Below are positions 36,018 to 45,942 of a DNA stretch of 59,830 bases, one piece after another. Within the stretch, counting starts at the first letter, position 1; each line of letters opens with the position of its first letter. The translations under genes were made by a program, and so were the position numbers. The DNA is taken from contig JACUUC010000016.1 in assembly GCA_014859445.1 (NCBI GenBank), positions 1-59,830 of the forward strand, read 5' to 3'. The notes under the pieces were generated by a model. That model did not search any database. It was not told where the DNA came from and saw only the letters and a program-made list of their open reading frames with translations. The stretch comes from Bacterioplanes sp. Its GTDB lineage: Bacteria > Pseudomonadota > Gammaproteobacteria > Pseudomonadales > Oceanobacteraceae.

Positions 36018-36909
36018 GTTCGTTAAAGTAAGCGGTGATGAAATCCAAAAACGCTCGGCTTTTGTTGGCCAGATAGCGGTTTTGTGGAAACACCACTTTT
36101 ATCGTCCGCACAGGAATGTCGAGCTCAGGGAAGAGCTGAATCAACTCCCCATTTTGTAAGTGCCGTTCGGCAATGTAGGTCGGCAAAGCGGTGATGCCCA
36201 TACCCGTTAAGCAGGCTTCGTAGATCAAATCGATGTCATTCACAGACAGCTTTCGTTCGATGCTGGATAAGCTGAAGCCGTGGTCTTTTTCAAATTGGCG
36301 TAACCAATTCAGTCGGGCGTATTCGGCGTTGGTGATCATGAGTAAGCGATGATCGTGAAGGTCACTGAGTGACTCTGGTTTTCCCCATTTTTCTAGGTAG
36401 CTGGGTGCGGCACAAATGGCAATGCTTTGATCCGCGACCGGCTTGGCAATTAGGCGAGAGTCTTCTTGTGTGCCAATGCGCAGGGCAAAGTCGTAGCCTT
36501 CTTTGACGATGTCCACGGGGCGATCTGAAATATGCAGTTCAAAACTGATGTCGGGGTATTGATCGGAAAAGTCGGCAAAAATGCGTGCTAGTTCACGTCG
36601 TCCAAAGTTCGACATGGCGGTGATGCGCAATCGTCCTCTTGGGCTGACATCGAAGTCAGAGACCAGCGCTTCAGCTTCGCTGATGGATTCAATGATGTGC
36701 TCGCAATGTTGATAAAACATTTGCCCTGCTTCGGTCGGGCTGACCGAACGTGTGGTGCGATTGAGTAAGCGCACGCCCAGTCGTTCTTCTAACCCACTGA
36801 TTTGTTTGCTAATGGCCGATGGGGTAACGCCCAGTGAATCAGCGGCATTTGAAAAGTTGCGAGAGCGAACCACAGCAACAAAGGTTTGCAAAGAATCAAT
36901 ACGCGACAT
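36013..36909 (-). CDS. LysR-family transcriptional regulator
   Basis: A 298-residue regulator. The N-terminal winged helix-turn-helix is clear (residues 1-60: FVAVVRSRNFSNAADSLGVTPSAISKQISGLEERLGVRLLNRTTRSV), followed by the substrate-binding domain with RGRLRITAMSNFGRRELA. It is of the CrgA/YafC-like group judged by LNRTTRSVSPTEAG. The ATG at 36909 is chosen because SRIDSLQTFVAV is the family start. It lies downstream of the DMT exporter gene on the same strand and could regulate it, but no operator could be identified. Confidence 0.92.
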   Translation of the reverse strand: MSRIDSLQTFVAVVRSRNFSNAADSLGVTPSAISKQISGLEERLGVRLLNRTTRSVSPTEAGQMFYQHCEHIIESISEAEALVSDFDVSPRGRLRITAMSNFGRRELARIFADFSDQYPDISFELHISDRPVDIVKEGYDFALRIGTQEDSRLIAKPVADQSIAICAAPSYLEKWGKPESLSDLHDHRLLMITNAEYARLNWLRQFEKDHGFSLSSIERKLSVNDIDLIYEACLTGMGITALPTYIAERHLQNGELIQLFPELDIPVRTIKVVFPQNRYLANKSRAFLDFITAYFNER

Positions 36910-37054
36910 AATTGTTAACCAAATAGCCATAATGAAAGTATGTGCGGATTATAGTTAATTTTTAGGAAATAATAACCCCGTATTCTGGCATCGTCGACCA
37001 AAGTCGAATCCGCCTTGTTGTCAATGTGTGCAGTCGAGAGGTGTATCGGCTCGT

Positions 37055-37930
37055 CTAACGATTGGCGGGCAGATGAGGGATGGGGCGACTGCCGCGTAAA
37101 TTCAAAATTCCGGCACCGATGATGAGTGCAGCACCCGCCCAGGTTGTCCATAACGGAACCTCTTGCCAAAAGTACCAGCCCATCAGCGCGCCATAGATGA
37201 CGGCACTGTACGCATAGACCCCCACTTTCCCGGCTTCAGCAATGCGGTATGCCTTGGTGATGGCCAGCTGTCCGAGTGTGGCGATTAGGCCAAGCAGTAA
37301 CAGCGGTGCCCACAGTTCGTTAGCAACGGGTTGCCAGTTCAGTGCGGCCGGTATGGCTGAAATTACGGTTGCAATCAGGGCAAAATAAAACACGATGCGC
37401 TGGCTGGGTTCTGTGACCGACATACGACGAATGGTGACTCGAGCAAGAGCGGCCAAAACAGCCCCTAATAAGCCAATCAGTGCAACCCAAGTCATGGCAT
37501 TGTCACCGCTGGGTTGTAAGATGAAGATAACACCTAAAAAACCAATCAAGAGTGCGATGATGCTATTTTTACCAGCGGGTTCCGATAACCACCACCAGGC
37601 GATAAAGGGCATAAAGAGTGGGCTGGACAGATTGACAAGAAAGGCTTCGGTGAGCGGCATGTTGCCCAATGCCCAAAAGTAGCAGTACATAGCAGCGATC
37701 CCCACCAAGCTACGGAATAGGTGCCAATGCAGGACTTGAGTCGCCAGAGGTCGAATGCCGTGGCGTAAAACAAGAGGGAGTAACACCAGTAAGCCGAAGG
37801 CATTCCGAAAAAACACGATTTGCTCCGTACTGAGTGTGTCGGAGAAATGTTTGATCATAGCTCCCATGATCGCGAGCAATGCTTCTCCGCCGAGTAAAAA
37901 CAAAGCGCCTAGTCGAAGCTGATTGATCAC
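37055..37930 (-). CDS. DMT-superfamily exporter (EamA domains)
   Basis: A 291-residue inner-membrane protein with about ten hydrophobic segments in two EamA repeats. The first repeat includes MGAMIKHFSDTLSTEQIVFFRNAFG, and the second starts near AVLAALARVTIRRM. The start codon is GTG. Such proteins export amino acids or other metabolites, but the substrate cannot be predicted. It is divergent from clpB; 145 bases separate it from the LysR gene downstream. Confidence 0.88.
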   Translation of the reverse strand: MINQLRLGALFLLGGEALLAIMGAMIKHFSDTLSTEQIVFFRNAFGLLVLLPLVLRHGIRPLATQVLHWHLFRSLVGIAAMYCYFWALGNMPLTEAFLVNLSSPLFMPFIAWWWLSEPAGKNSIIALLIGFLGVIFILQPSGDNAMTWVALIGLLGAVLAALARVTIRRMSVTEPSQRIVFYFALIATVISAIPAALNWQPVANELWAPLLLLGLIATLGQLAITKAYRIAEAGKVGVYAYSAVIYGALMGWYFWQEVPLWTTWAGAALIIGAGILNLRGSRPIPHLPANR

Positions 37931-38060
37931 GAATGAAGAGTCTCTTTAAATGGGCAAGGATGACCCTATATTGAGCATAGGATGAGATGGCGATTATACG
38001 CGGACAAACAGAAAATGCTTGCAGTGCTGTATTATTTTTCTGAGTATTTTTTCTAAATAA

Positions 38061-38089
38061 CTTGAAAAAACCTAATGAAGATACCATCT
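38061..38089 (+). promoter_or_regulatory. Candidate sigma-32 heat-shock promoter of clpB
   Basis: CTTGAAA (38061-38067) is a perfect heat-shock -35 element. TACCATCT (38082-38089) matches CCCCATnT at five of its seven specified positions. The 14-base spacer is in the sigma-32 range. The start of transcription would fall near 38096, about 30 bases ahead of the clpB ATG. Confidence 0.7.
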
Positions 38090-38125
38090 AGCCAATAACA
38101 ACATGACCATAGAGGACAAGCAATC

Positions 38126-40708
38126 ATGCGCATGGATAAATTAACAACCAGTATGCAAAATGCCTTGGCAGAAAGCCAAAGTTTAGCGCTTGGCCAAGAT
38201 CATAACCAAATTGACACCGTTCATTTGTTATTGGCCTTATTGGAGCAAAGCAATAGCTCCACCAAAGACGTACTGCGTCGCGCTGGCGCGAATGTGACGT
38301 CACTGCAGCATCAATTACGTTCAATTTTGAGCGACCAGCCACGGGTTTCCAGTCCTGATGGCAATGTACAATTAGCACCAGAACTCGGCCGCTTGCTGAA
38401 TTTAGCCGATAAAGATGCACAGAAGCGCGGCGATCAATTTATTTCCAGTGAATTATTTGTGCTGGTGGCGTTGCAGGAGCGAGGTGCTGTGGGGAAAGCA
38501 TTGAGCGAAGCGGGCGTCACGGCCGACCGTTTAGAAAAAGCCATCAAAGATCTGCGTAAAGGAGAAGCTGTGACAGACGCTAACGCCGAAGACAACCGTC
38601 AATCGCTGGAAAAATACTGCATTGACCTAACCGAGCGCGCCGAGGCGGGCAAGCTCGATCCGGTGATTGGTCGTGATGATGAAATTCGCCGTACCATTCA
38701 GGTGTTGCAGCGTCGTACCAAGAACAATCCCGTGTTAATTGGTGCGCCAGGGGTTGGTAAGACAGCGGTTATCGAAGGATTGGCGCAGCGCATCATCAAT
38801 GGCGAAGTGCCAGAAACGCTCAAAAGTAAACGCATTCTGTCGCTCGACATGGGCGCATTGGTGGCGGGTGCCAAGTACCGTGGTGAGTTTGAAGAGCGTT
38901 TAAAAGGCGTTTTGAAGGACGTCGCCAAAGATGAAGGTCAAATCATTCTGTTTATTGACGAATTGCACACCATGGTCGGTGCGGGCAAGGGCGAAGGTTC
39001 GATGGATGCAGGAAATATGCTCAAGCCTGCACTGGCGCGGGGCGAGCTGCATTGCGTGGGTGCGACGACACTGGATGAATATCGAACTTATATTGAAAAA
39101 GATGCCGCGTTAGAGCGTCGTTTCCAGAAGGTGTTGGTGGACGAGCCAAGCGAAGAAGACACCATCGCGATTTTGCGTGGCTTAAAAGAGCGCTATGAAG
39201 TGCATCACGGTGTGCAGATTACCGACAGTGCCATTATTGCCGCCGCGAAGCTGTCACAGCGTTACATTACCGATCGTCGTTTACCCGACAAGGCCATCGA
39301 CTTAATTGATGAGGCGGCATCGGTGATTCGTATGGAGATTGACTCAAAACCACAAGAGATGGATAAGCTTGAGCGTCGTTTGATTCAATTAAAAATTGAG
39401 CGCGAGGCGTTGCGCAAAGAACATGACGATGCCGCGAAAAAACGCTTATCCGATTTGAATGAGGAAATCAACAAAGCAGGTCATGCGTACATTGAGTTGG
39501 AAGAGGTTTGGCAGCGTGAAAAAGCGCTGTTAGCCGGTGCATCACAAGCGAAAGAACAGCTTGAGCAGGCACGACAAGAGCTTGAAGCGGCTCGTCGTAC
39601 CAGTGATTTGCAGCGCATGTCAGAGTTGCAATATGGCCGTATTCCCGAGTTGGAAAAACAGCTGTCGGCCGCTAACGAAGCGGAACAGAGTGGCAAACAA
39701 GAATTCACGTTGTTGCGTAACAAAGTGACTGAAGAAGAAATTGCGGAAATTGTCGCACACTGGACCGGTGTGCCCGTGACACGCATGCTGGAAGGTGAGC
39801 GCGACAAGCTGATGCGCATGGAGCAGGTATTGCATGAATCGGTGGTGGGTCAACAACAAGCCATCGAGGCGGTCGCGAATGCTGTTCGTCGTTCTCGGGC
39901 GGGTTTGTCGGATCCCAATCGGCCGAATGGATCGTTCTTATTCTTAGGCCCTACCGGGGTAGGTAAAACCGAATTGTGCAAAGCGTTAGCGAATTTCCTA
40001 TTCGATAGTCGCGATGCCATGGTGCGCATTGATATGTCCGAGTTCATGGAAAAACACTCGGTCGCGCGCTTGATTGGGGCGCCTCCGGGTTACGTAGGTT
40101 ACGAAGAGGGCGGTTATTTAACCGAAGCCGTTCGCCGCAAGCCGTATTCGGTGATTTTGTTGGATGAAGTTGAAAAAGCGCATCCCGATGTATTCAACAT
40201 CTTATTGCAAGTGTTGGACGACGGCCAATTGACCGATGGTCAGGGGCGGCGTGTGGACTTTAAAAACACCGTGTTGGTGATGACATCGAACCTCGGGTCG
40301 GATGTCATTCAGAGCTTGTTCGGCGATCAACCTTACGAGGTGATGCGTGATGCAGTGATGGACATTGTTGGCAACCATTTCCGCCCCGAGTTCATTAACC
40401 GAATTGATGAGGCGGTGGTGTTTCATCCGCTGGATAAAGAACAAATTCAGGGCATTGCGGGCTTGCAATTGTCGTTGCTGAGTCAACGTTTGGCCGAGCG
40501 CGACTTGCAGTTGCAGTTGTCGGATGCGGCGCTCACCAAGCTCGTGGATGTGGGGTATGACCCTGTGTTTGGTGCACGGCCCTTGAAGCGCGCCATACAG
40601 CGTTGGATTGAAAACCCGTTAGCACAAGCCATCTTGTCGGGTGAGTTTTTACCAGGCGCCGTGATCAAAGGCGATGTCGACGGCGATCATTTCCGTTTTA
40701 GCGTATAA
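38126..40708 (+). CDS. clpB: Disaggregase ClpB
   Basis: An 860-residue AAA+ chaperone that, with DnaK, threads proteins out of aggregates. An N-terminal Clp domain (about 1-145) is followed by NBD1 with Walker A GAPGVGKT and [16 protein letters not shown], the coiled-coil middle domain (about 405-525), and NBD2 with [22 protein letters not shown] and the C-terminal arginine region [11 protein letters not shown]. The pore loop [10 protein letters not shown] is present. GAGGA precedes the ATG at 38126 (a second ATG is two codons on). Regulation by sigma-32 is inferred from the upstream elements. Confidence 0.98.
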   Translation: MRMDKLTTSMQNALAESQSLALGQDHNQIDTVHLLLALLEQSNSSTKDVLRRAGANVTSLQHQLRSILSDQPRVSSPDGNVQLAPELGRLLNLADKDAQKRGDQFISSELFVLVALQERGAVGKALSEAGVTADRLEKAIKDLRKGEAVTDANAEDNRQSLEKYCIDLTERAEAGKLDPVIGRDDEIRRTIQVLQRRTKNNPVLIGAPGVGKTAVIEGLAQRIINGEVPETLKSKRILSLDMGALVAGAKYRGEFEERLKGVLKDVAKDEGQIILFIDELHTMVGAGKGEGSMDAGNMLKPALARGELHCVGATTLDEYRTYIEKDAALERRFQKVLVDEPSEEDTIAILRGLKERYEVHHGVQITDSAIIAAAKLSQRYITDRRLPDKAIDLIDEAASVIRMEIDSKPQEMDKLERRLIQLKIEREALRKEHDDAAKKRLSDLNEEINKAGHAYIELEEVWQREKALLAGASQAKEQLEQARQELEAARRTSDLQRMSELQYGRIPELEKQLSAANEAEQSGKQEFTLLRNKVTEEEIAEIVAHWTGVPVTRMLEGERDKLMRMEQVLHESVVGQQQAIEAVANAVRRSRAGLSDPNRPNGSFLFLGPTGVGKTELCKALANFLFDSRDAMVRIDMSEFMEKHSVARLIGAPPGYVGYEEGGYLTEAVRRKPYSVILLDEVEKAHPDVFNILLQVLDDGQLTDGQGRRVDFKNTVLVMTSNLGSDVIQSLFGDQPYEVMRDAVMDIVGNHFRPEFINRIDEAVVFHPLDKEQIQGIAGLQLSLLSQRLAERDLQLQLSDAALTKLVDVGYDPVFGARPLKRAIQRWIENPLAQAILSGEFLPGAVIKGDVDGDHFRFSV

Positions 40709-40726
40709 CGACGCACTGGCAGGATA

Positions 40727-40763
40727 AACGCTCTGCGCGAAGGATCGCGTAGGGCGTTTTTTT
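40727..40763 (+). terminator. Terminator after clpB
   Basis: AACGC and the longer arm TCTGCGCGA pair imperfectly with TCGCGTAGGGCGTT across AGGA, followed by seven T residues. This is an intrinsic terminator separating clpB from the lipoprotein gene. Confidence 0.8.
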
Positions 40764-40814
40764 AACCGCTTATGTTATTCTGCGTTTTTGATGGACGATC
40801 ATAAGGAAATCTTC

Positions 40815-41207
40815 ATGAGCAACAACACAGTGTGCATGCTGTGCCTGATTGGTGCGTTGTCGTTGTCGACGTCGGCCTGCAGCATGATGCAGCGTACACC
40901 CATGCCAACGCTGGCCATAACCGCCAGCAATCATTGTGCAGACCCCGCCGGTGTGGCCATGCGCGGCAATGCGGTCACGATTGCCTTAGGCAGTCGACCA
41001 ACCACCGGCTATGGTGTGGACTTGGTCAACCAAGCTGGGCGAGTGACTGACATGGTGCTCACGTTCCAAGAGAAAAAACCAGCCCCGAACACGATGCAGG
41101 GGCAAATGATGACGTCGCCCTGTTTGCAAATCATGTTGCCCACCGAGTGGCAAAAATTGACGGTGATTGATCAAGAGAGCCAGCAGCATTGGCATTTTTC
41201 GCGCTGA
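40815..41207 (+). CDS. PrcB-like small exported protein or lipoprotein
   Basis: A 130-residue protein with a hydrophobic N-terminus (CMLCLIGALSLSTSAC) that could be a signal with a weak lipobox ending at Cys. The mature part reads IALGSRPTTGYGVDL, then EKKPAPN and MMTSPCLQIMLP, a pattern resembling the C-terminal domain of the PrcB protease-complex subunit family (Gly-x-Arg-Pro-Thr-x-Gly-Tyr ... Thr-x-Pro). AAGGAA lies 8 bases before the ATG at 40815. It sits between clpB and ruvC, where yebC is found in many relatives. The function is unknown. Confidence 0.65.
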   Translation: MSNNTVCMLCLIGALSLSTSACSMMQRTPMPTLAITASNHCADPAGVAMRGNAVTIALGSRPTTGYGVDLVNQAGRVTDMVLTFQEKKPAPNTMQGQMMTSPCLQIMLPTEWQKLTVIDQESQQHWHFSR

Positions 41208-41219
41208 GATGGCGGCACT

Positions 41220-41768
41220 ATGATTATTTTAGGAATTGATCCGGGTTCGCGCATTACCGGATTTGGTGTCGTCAACGCCGTCGGACAAAAAATTGAATAC
41301 ATCACCAGCGGTTGCATTCGTTTAGGGGATGGGCCATTGCCTGAGCGGTTATTGAACATTCATCGCTGTGTGAATGAACTGATTGAACAGCATGCGCCGC
41401 AGCAATTCGCCATTGAGCTGGCGTTTATGGGAAAAAATGCCGACTCCGCACTCAAGCTTGGGCAGGCTCGGGGCGTTGCCATGCTGGCCGCTGCTCAGCA
41501 CAACCTCGATATCGCTGAGTATTCACCGAAAACCATCAAGCAGGCTGTGGTAGGCAAGGGCAACGCCGTGAAAGAACAAGTACAACAGATGGTACAAATA
41601 CTGCTGCACCTGCCCGGTAAACCACAACCGGACGCAGCCGATGCGTTAGCCATTGCGATTTGTCATGCGCACAGTCGAGCGAGCCTTGTGACGCAAGCCG
41701 GAGTGCGGGCGACGGCTCGTGGCCGAATGCGCATGACTCTCAAAAGCGGTGCAAAAAGCACACGATGA
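41220..41768 (+). CDS. ruvC: Holliday junction resolvase RuvC
   Basis: A 182-residue endonuclease that cuts four-way junctions. The acidic active-site residues are in [12 protein letters not shown] (Asp7), [22 protein letters not shown] (Glu) and [15 protein letters not shown] (two Asp). Length and motif order are standard. It starts 12 bases after the lipoprotein gene and is separated from ruvA by 77 bases with no clear terminator, so ruvCAB are probably one unit. Confidence 0.97.
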   Translation: MIILGIDPGSRITGFGVVNAVGQKIEYITSGCIRLGDGPLPERLLNIHRCVNELIEQHAPQQFAIELAFMGKNADSALKLGQARGVAMLAAAQHNLDIAEYSPKTIKQAVVGKGNAVKEQVQQMVQILLHLPGKPQPDAADALAIAICHAHSRASLVTQAGVRATARGRMRMTLKSGAKSTR

Positions 41769-41845
41769 ACGCGTGCTGGGCGTTGAGTTCGCTTACTCTT
41801 TACTGATAGGCTAAGCCGTTTTTAACCTCCTAGAAAGAAATCATC

Positions 41846-42460
41846 ATGATTGGTCGTCTGCAGGGCATATTACTCGAAAAGCAAACCCCCCATCTATTGC
41901 TCGATGTCAACGGCGTTGGCTATGAATTACAAGCGCCTATCTCGACCTTTGTGCAATTAGGCAGTGTGGGCGATGTGGTGGTGTTGTATACGCACTTAGC
42001 CATCCGTGAAGACGCGCATCAACTGTATGGTTTCAGCGACCAAGGGCAGAGAACCCTCTTCAAAACCTTAATCAAAGTCAGTGGCGTTGGCCCTAAATTG
42101 GCATTGGCCATTTTATCGGGAATGGATGTGAACGCCTTCACGCAGTGTGTGCATGAAGAGAATATTACCGCCTTAGTGAAATTGCCTGGTGTGGGTAAAA
42201 AAACCGCAGAGAGGCTGATCATAGAAATGCGTGATCGTTTAGTGGAATGGCAAGCACCGGCACCTTTATGGCAAGCGGTAGAGAAAAATGAGCAGCAACA
42301 ACGTCAGCATACGTTGGCTGAGGCAGAAAGTGCCTTGGTTGCGCTGGGGTATAAGCCGCAAGAAGCCAGCAAAATGCTGAATGCCGTTGCGACCGATAAT
42401 GCGACGACGGAAGAGCTGATTCGACAGGCGTTGCGCAATTCGTTAGGGCAAGCACAATGA
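41846..42460 (+). CDS. ruvA: Holliday junction branch-migration protein RuvA
   Basis: A 204-residue junction-binding protein. An N-terminal OB fold ([23 protein letters not shown]), two helix-hairpin-helix motifs ([17 protein letters not shown] and [19 protein letters not shown]) and the flexible RuvB-binding domain III ([13 protein letters not shown]) are all present. The stop overlaps the ruvB ATG by four bases. Confidence 0.97.
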   Translation: MIGRLQGILLEKQTPHLLLDVNGVGYELQAPISTFVQLGSVGDVVVLYTHLAIREDAHQLYGFSDQGQRTLFKTLIKVSGVGPKLALAILSGMDVNAFTQCVHEENITALVKLPGVGKKTAERLIIEMRDRLVEWQAPAPLWQAVEKNEQQQRQHTLAEAESALVALGYKPQEASKMLNAVATDNATTEELIRQALRNSLGQAQ

Positions 42461-43485
42461 TAGAAAACGACCGTTTTGTCAGTGCCGTATCGTTGCCCAG
42501 CGAAGAGCGCTTTGATCATGCCATACGCCCTAAACGGTTAGCAGATTACGTTGGTCAGCCGCACGTGCGTGAGCAAATGGAAATTTTTATCGGAGCGGCG
42601 CTGGCTCGCGGTGAAGCACTGGATCACACCTTGGTGTTCGGCCCTCCTGGGTTGGGCAAAACGACCTTGGCCAATATCATTGCTGAAGAAATGGGCGCGT
42701 CACTCAAATCCACCTCGGGTCCTGTGCTGGAGAAAGCGGGTGATCTCGCGGCCATGCTGACCAACTTAGAAGAGGGTGATGTTCTTTTTATCGACGAAAT
42801 TCACCGTCTCAGCCCACATATCGAAGAAATATTGTATCCCGCGATGGAGGACTACCAACTCGACATCATGGTTGGCGATGGCCCTTCTGCGCGTTCCTTG
42901 AAAATCGATTTGCCGCCATTTACCTTAGTGGGCGCAACGACACGTGCGGGCTTGCTGACCTCTCCTTTGCGTGATCGTTTTGGCATAGTGCAACGCTTGG
43001 AATTTTACAATTTGCCCGATCTCACTCACATCGTTGCACGCTCGGCGGAATTAATGCAACTGGATGTGGATAGCAACGGCGCGCAAGAAATTGCCCGTCG
43101 TGCTCGTGGCACACCGCGTATTGCCAATCGGTTATTGCGTCGAGTACGCGACTTCGCACAAATGAAAAACAATGGTCGAGTTGACGCCGAGTGTGCCGAT
43201 GCGGCGCTGAATATGCTTAACGTCGATGTGCAAGGGTTTGATCACATGGATCGCCGCTTGTTATTGGCCATGCTGGAGAAATACGGCGGTGGGCCTGTTG
43301 GTATTGATGCCTTAGCGGCATCGATTGGCGAAGAGCGTGACACCATTGAAGATGTGCTTGAACCTTTCTTGATGCAGCAAGGGTACATTACACGCACCCC
43401 GCGTGGGCGCGTGGCCACCCCGCTGGCGTATTTACATTTTGGTTTACCCTTACCGAACGCGGCAGGAGATGGTGATGGTGTTTGA
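42457..43485 (+). CDS. ruvB: Holliday junction helicase motor RuvB
   Basis: A 342-residue AAA+ ATPase that drives branch migration with RuvA. It shows [11 protein letters not shown], Walker [15 protein letters not shown], Walker [13 protein letters not shown], sensor 1 VGATTRAG, and the C-terminal winged helix with [13 protein letters not shown]. It is translationally coupled to ruvA, and its last 11 bases overlap the start of ybgC. Confidence 0.98.
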   Translation: MIENDRFVSAVSLPSEERFDHAIRPKRLADYVGQPHVREQMEIFIGAALARGEALDHTLVFGPPGLGKTTLANIIAEEMGASLKSTSGPVLEKAGDLAAMLTNLEEGDVLFIDEIHRLSPHIEEILYPAMEDYQLDIMVGDGPSARSLKIDLPPFTLVGATTRAGLLTSPLRDRFGIVQRLEFYNLPDLTHIVARSAELMQLDVDSNGAQEIARRARGTPRIANRLLRRVRDFAQMKNNGRVDAECADAALNMLNVDVQGFDHMDRRLLLAMLEKYGGGPVGIDALAASIGEERDTIEDVLEPFLMQQGYITRTPRGRVATPLAYLHFGLPLPNAAGDGDGV

Positions 43486-43900
43486 ATGGCCCATTCGAGT
43501 CTATATCGAAGACACGGATGCCGGTGGCATTGTCTATTACGCCAATTATTTGCGCTTTTTAGAGCGTGCCCGCAGTGAATGGTTGCGTTCATTGGGTTTT
43601 GAGCAAGAGCGGTTGCGCCAGCAAAACTGCTTGTTTGTCGTACATGACGTGCATATTCGTTATCATCGTCCTGCCAAACTCGACGATGAACTAACGGTGC
43701 AATTGCGTATCGAACGGCTACGAAAAACCGGAATGACATTGACGCAACGAATTGTGCGTTATCATGAGCATTCGCAAGAGACCGAAATAATATCGGCGCA
43801 AGTCAGTATCGCTTGTGTCAATGAATTAGGAAAACCAACGGCAATGCCTGTCGAGATACAGGCCGCCATGAATCAATCATTAATAGGGGAGCCGTTGTGA
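43475..43900 (+). CDS. ybgC: Tol-Pal-associated acyl-CoA thioesterase YbgC
   Basis: A 141-residue hotdog thioesterase with the family signature [27 protein letters not shown], including the catalytic Asp. AGGAG (43464-43468) is 6 bases before the ATG at 43475, which favours this start over the in-frame ATG at 43469. The gene begins inside the end of ruvB and overlaps tolQ by four bases, so it heads the tol operon and ties it to ruvCAB. Confidence 0.95.
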   Translation: MVFEWPIRVYIEDTDAGGIVYYANYLRFLERARSEWLRSLGFEQERLRQQNCLFVVHDVHIRYHRPAKLDDELTVQLRIERLRKTGMTLTQRIVRYHEHSQETEIISAQVSIACVNELGKPTAMPVEIQAAMNQSLIGEPL

Positions 43901-44598
43901 ACGAATCCATGTCCGTATTTGCGTTAATCATGCAAGCCAGTTTTGTGGTTCAACTGGTGATGTTGATGTTATTAGCGGCGTCTGTGTTGAGCTGGGTTGT
44001 GATCGTTCAGCGCAGTCGTCTGCTGGCGGCCACCAGTCAACAAGTTCATGACTTTGAAGAGCGCTTTTGGTCGGGTGCTGATTTGAACGATTTGTACCGC
44101 GAATGCCAGCAGCAAGAAACGACCAGCGCCATCGAGAATGTATTTATGGCCGGTTTGAAAGAATTTGGCAAAATGCGCCAACAAAAAACCACCGACCCCG
44201 ATGCCATTGTTGCCGGCGTTCAACGTGCCATGCGCATTACCATTACGCGCGAAGCCGAAGCCCTCGATACGCATCTTCCTTTTTTGGCCACCGTTGGTTC
44301 AACCAGCCCTTACATCGGTTTGTTCGGCACCGTTTGGGGGATTATGCACGCCTTTCAGGGCTTGGCGATGGAAAAGCAAGCCACTATCGCGACGGTTGCT
44401 CCGGGCATTTCCGAAGCCTTGATCGCCACAGCAATGGGGCTGTTGGCTGCGATTCCAGCGGTGATCTTCTACAACCGATTTGCCTCGCGAGTTGACCACA
44501 CGGTTTCAGCAATGGGGACTTTTGCCGATGAATTTGCCTCGTTGTTGTATCGTCAGGCGCACAAGATTCATCAAGCCGAAGAACATAAAGGACACTAA
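43897..44598 (+). CDS. tolQ: Tol-Pal motor protein TolQ
   Basis: A 233-residue inner-membrane protein of the TolQ/ExbB/MotA family; with TolR it forms the proton-driven stator of the Tol system. It has three hydrophobic segments (about 10-35, 130-155 and 165-190) and the family phrase LPFLATVGSTSPYIGLFGTVWGIMHAF. The start is GTG within the GTGA overlap with ybgC, preceded by GGGGAG; an in-frame ATG lies four codons on. Confidence 0.96.
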   Translation: MNESMSVFALIMQASFVVQLVMLMLLAASVLSWVVIVQRSRLLAATSQQVHDFEERFWSGADLNDLYRECQQQETTSAIENVFMAGLKEFGKMRQQKTTDPDAIVAGVQRAMRITITREAEALDTHLPFLATVGSTSPYIGLFGTVWGIMHAFQGLAMEKQATIATVAPGISEALIATAMGLLAAIPAVIFYNRFASRVDHTVSAMGTFADEFASLLYRQAHKIHQAEEHKGH

Positions 44599-44600
44599 TC

Positions 44601-45050
44601 ATGGAACCGACGATAGCGCCCAACGCAAAGCGCCGTCCAATGTCCGAAATCAATGTGGTGCCCTACATTGATGTCATGTTGGTGCTGTTGATTATTTTTA
44701 TGGTAGCAGCGCCGATGTTGGTGCAATCCGTGCCAGTGGCGTTACCCAAAGTAGACGCAACGCCTTCGCAAATTGAACCAGACGACAATACCATTGTGGT
44801 CACCGTAGACCGTCAGGGTTTGTACTACATTGAGCGCGATAACTTGTCCGATGTCGCCATGGCACTGGTGGATTTACAAGACTATGTCGGAAAAATCACG
44901 GCCGAAGTGCCGGCGACACGCATCATGATTCGTGGTGATGAGGCGGTGGCTTATGGGCGCGTGGTGTTACTGATGGGCAGTTTGCAGGCCATAGGCATCC
45001 AAAACGTTGGTTTGATTACCGAAGCCCCAGACCCCGAGGCTCGACGTTAA
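44601..45050 (+). CDS. tolR: Tol-Pal motor protein TolR
   Basis: A 149-residue partner of TolQ with a cytoplasmic N-terminus, one membrane helix whose essential Asp is in NVVPYIDVMLVLLIIFMV, and a periplasmic domain (about 50-149) ending with the RGDEAVAYGRVVLLMG stretch typical of ExbD/TolR. AAGGA precedes the ATG. It lies two bases after tolQ. Confidence 0.96.
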   Translation: MEPTIAPNAKRRPMSEINVVPYIDVMLVLLIIFMVAAPMLVQSVPVALPKVDATPSQIEPDDNTIVVTVDRQGLYYIERDNLSDVAMALVDLQDYVGKITAEVPATRIMIRGDEAVAYGRVVLLMGSLQAIGIQNVGLITEAPDPEARR

Positions 45051-45051
45051 T

Positions 45052-45942
45052 ATGAGTGGCATGGACGAGGCCGTGAACGCCTTGAAAACATGGCAAAAAC
45101 ACGATGGTTACGTCATTCCTACCGTGGTTGCGGTGGTGTTGCACGTATTGGTGATTGCGGTGTTTGCGATACGCTGGGCCGAACCGGATTTGCGCAAAGC
45201 GGAGCCAGTACCGCAACATATTATTGCCAACGTCGTGCAAGAAGAAAACCGCGCGGTGGTTCAACGTCGTGAAGAACAAGCCAGACAGCAAGCGGCTGCC
45301 GAGCGGGCACGTCAACAACGCTTAGCGGAGCAGCGTCGTCGTGCGGAGCAGGCGCGACAAGAAAAAGCTCGACAAGAACAAGCGCGTCAACAAGCGCAGC
45401 GTCGGCAAGAAGCGGAAAAAGAACGTCAGCAGCAACTGCAGCGACAACAAGAGCAGCAACGGGCCGAGCAACAGGCCGAACAACGTCGTCGCGAGCAAGC
45501 GTTGCAACAGCAACAACAGGCTGACCAGCAGCGTGCGTTAGAGCGGGCAGCCGCCGAACAGCAACGCCTAGAGCGTCTCGCTGAAGAGCGAGAAGCCGCG
45601 CAACAAGCGGCACGTGAGGCAGCGGCGAAACGGGCGGCTGAAATCGAATCCATTACCGCCACTCACTCTGATCAAATTCGCGCCAAGATAATGAGTGCTT
45701 GGCATTTTCCGCCAGGCGTTCGTCGTGAGCAGGAAGTTGGGGTTCGCATTCGCTTGGTGCCAACCGGCGAAGTGATTGATGTGACGATTACATCATCCAG
45801 TGGTCACGCCGCCTTAGATCGTTCTGTTGAGCAGGCGATTCGGCGTGCATCCCCTTTGCCCGTTCCGAGCGATTTACAAGCGTTTGAACAAAACTTTCGT
45901 GTCATTAGCATGGCATTTAGACCGGAGAATGCAGCGTGGTAA
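45052..45942 (+). CDS. tolA: Tol-Pal energy-transducing protein TolA
   Basis: A 296-residue protein with one N-terminal membrane helix (about 20-42), a long Gln/Arg/Ala/Glu-rich helical domain (about 60-195) spanning the periplasm, and a C-terminal domain (about 205-296) with KIMSAWHFPPG and a TonB-like fold that contacts TolB/Pal. The middle domain is low complexity, as in other TolA proteins, so its length may vary between strains. tolB starts seven bases before its stop. Confidence 0.93.
   Translation: MSGMDEAVNALKTWQKHDGYVIPTVVAVVLHVLVIAVFAIRWAEPDLRKAEPVPQHIIANVVQEENRAVVQRREEQARQQAAAERARQQRLAEQRRRAEQARQEKARQEQARQQAQRRQEAEKERQQQLQRQQEQQRAEQQAEQRRREQALQQQQQADQQRALERAAAEQQRLERLAEEREAAQQAAREAAAKRAAEIESITATHSDQIRAKIMSAWHFPPGVRREQEVGVRIRLVPTGEVIDVTITSSSGHAALDRSVEQAIRRASPLPVPSDLQAFEQNFRVISMAFRPENAAW

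Noticed and set aside
36948-36973. ATTAT-N16-ATAAT repeat before the LysR gene as a T-N11-A type autoregulatory site
   Set aside because: The arms are short, fully AT, in an AT-rich stretch, and the spacing is wrong for a LysR box; it is likely chance.
45250-45660. Repetitive Gln/Arg/Ala coding stretch in tolA as a tandem repeat or CRISPR-like array
   Set aside because: It is the normal low-complexity helical domain of TolA, with no regular repeat unit and no spacers.
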